A stretch of DNA of 5,489 nucleotides, from positions 1-5,489 of the forward strand of contig DXJM01000091.1 of NCBI GenBank assembly GCA_019057355.1, read 5' to 3'. The notes under the pieces are model-generated. The model saw only the letters and a list, made by a program, of their open reading frames with translations, searched no databases and was not told the DNA's origin. Numbering within the stretch: the stretch's first letter is position 1; every line of letters begins with the position of its first letter. The translations under genes and the position numbers were made by a program. Shown here one piece after another: positions 4,729 through 5,489 of the stretch. The DNA is from Promethearchaeota archaeon. Lineage in GTDB: Archaea > Asgardarchaeota > Lokiarchaeia > Sigyniarchaeales > SOKP01.

Positions 4729-5489
4729 CTAAAATGGAAACTTATATTTATTCAGACCAAGTTCTTGTTGCATCGTCTTTATGTCGTTTTGGATGCTTTT
4801 ATTGATAGGAATACCGCCTTTTCTTCTTTCCAACTCCTTATAATATTCTTTTTCTCCAGCCGTATAAATTCTATCTTTTCCAGGAGCTTTTTTGGAGTCA
4901 CGAAGGGATCTCATTATTCTCCCAGTAGTTTTTTTGAAAATATTTAGTGGTACGAAATGTTCAATATTAATTGCAAGAAAAAAGTGTCCAACCTTGAGTC
5001 TTTTTTTACCATTTTCATAAACTCCAGAAGTCTCTTTAAGAAACACACCACTTTGCAAAGCCGAAGATAATATTTCTACTAATGTTGCATATCCATAACC
5101 CTTGTATCCGGATGTACCTTCTCCTTTACCCCCTAATGGTAAGATTGCCGCGGAATCACCCAACAAATCATCTAAAACTTTATTGGGATTTGTTTCCGTT
5201 TTTCCATTTTTATTAATAACCATTCCCTTAGGAAGGGGTTTATTTTCCCTGTTATATATCTCTACTGTACCTCTTTGGACAATTGAAGTTGCACAATCAA
5301 TGATAAAAGGAAATTTTTCATCTGTTGGAACTCCAGAGGTTAAAGGATTTGTTCCTAACATGGGTTCAACCCCAAATGTAGGAGGAACCGCGGGTCGAGC
5401 GTTAGTCGTTGTAATCCCGATCATGCCTTCCTTAATTGCCATGAGGGAATAATACCCCGCAATCCCAAAATGTGTGGAATTTCTGACAA
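4729..5489 (-). CDS. Malate/L-lactate dehydrogenase, Ldh2 family, N-terminus beyond the right edge
   Basis: This is a NAD(P)-dependent oxidoreductase of the Ldh2 family, whose members interconvert 2-hydroxyacids such as malate, lactate or sulfolactate and the 2-oxoacids in the cytosol. The frame is open through the window edge, so 252 C-terminal residues are visible of the usual 340-360. The ATG at 5442 is internal: the 15 residues before it read 'VRNSTHFGIAGYYSL', containing the family's conserved NSxHFG motif with its probable catalytic histidine. Visible landmarks (numbered from that V) are 'ITTTNARPAVPPTFG' (25-39), 'LGTNP' (44-48), 'DCATSIVQRGTVE' (64-76), the glycine-rich 'GGKGEGTSGYKGYG' (119-132) and the C-terminal 'RRKGGIPI'. 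The sequence shows no damage. The exact substrate cannot be told from this part. The gene converges on the transporter with 5 bases between stop codons, and no hairpin lies there, so the transcripts probably overlap. Confidence 0.95.
   Translation of the reverse strand, partial: VRNSTHFGIAGYYSLMAIKEGMIGITTTNARPAVPPTFGVEPMLGTNPLTSGVPTDEKFPFIIDCATSIVQRGTVEIYNRENKPLPKGMVINKNGKTETNPNKVLDDLLGDSAAILPLGGKGEGTSGYKGYGYATLVEILSSALQSGVFLKETSGVYENGKKRLKVGHFFLAINIEHFVPLNIFKKTTGRIMRSLRDSKKAPGKDRIYTAGEKEYYKELERRKGGIPINKSIQNDIKTMQQELGLNKYKFPF

Noticed and set aside
5440..5442. ATG as the start of the Ldh2-family gene
   Set aside because: The frame continues without a stop to the window edge, and the upstream codons encode the conserved NSTHFG segment, so this methionine is internal.
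5102..5452. A 116-residue plus-strand reading frame
   Set aside because: It is antisense to strongly conserved Ldh2 coding sequence and resembles no protein I recognise.
1..5489. CRISPR array, insertion sequence, tRNA or rRNA
   Set aside because: I found no regularly spaced repeats, transposase motifs, terminal inverted repeats or cloverleaf-like sequence in the intergenic stretches.

Overview
The window is AT-rich DNA (GC roughly one third, judged by eye) with five genes, one broken near its 3' end and one cut by the right edge. It looks archaeal. The regulator is built from archaeal-style winged helices. No gene is preceded by a clear Shine-Dalgarno sequence. TATA-like boxes and oligo-T tracts sit where archaeal promoters and terminators would be. 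The base composition and gene mix would suit an Asgard (Lokiarchaeia-like) or similar mesophilic archaeon. No marker gene is present, so this placement is a tentative inference.

Layout from left to right: (1) a 222-residue DNA-binding protein with three winged-helix units (56-724, +). (2) A convergent mtnA gene for 5-methylthioribose-1-phosphate isomerase (824-1852, -), separated from gene 1 by an imperfect inverted repeat and T10 tract that look like a terminator. (3) A gene-free divergent promoter region of about 350 bases. (4) A DUF1848 protein whose cysteines form a radical-SAM-like CxxxCxxC motif at the C-terminus (2203-3096, +). (5) A cation diffusion facilitator (CDF) metal transporter (3293-4462, +) whose reading frame continues after two compensating single-base shifts to 4723. 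(6) The C-terminal part of a malate/L-lactate dehydrogenase of the Ldh2 family (4729 to the right edge, -), convergent with the transporter and only 5 bases from it.

The genes do not form an evident pathway. Strand changes separate most of them, and each appears to be its own transcription unit: methionine salvage (mtnA), metal efflux (CDF), 2-hydroxyacid oxidation (Ldh2), an uncharacterised Fe-S protein (DUF1848) and a regulator of unknown target.

The most interesting point is the transporter. When the A9 run at 4444-4452 is read one base shorter and the T6 run at 4570-4575 one base longer, the frame is restored and gives a 476-residue CDF protein with three tandem copies of the cytoplasmic ZT-dimer domain, where CDF proteins usually have one. 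The shifts may be assembly errors, a genuine broken gene or slippage. The three-domain architecture is worth following either way.
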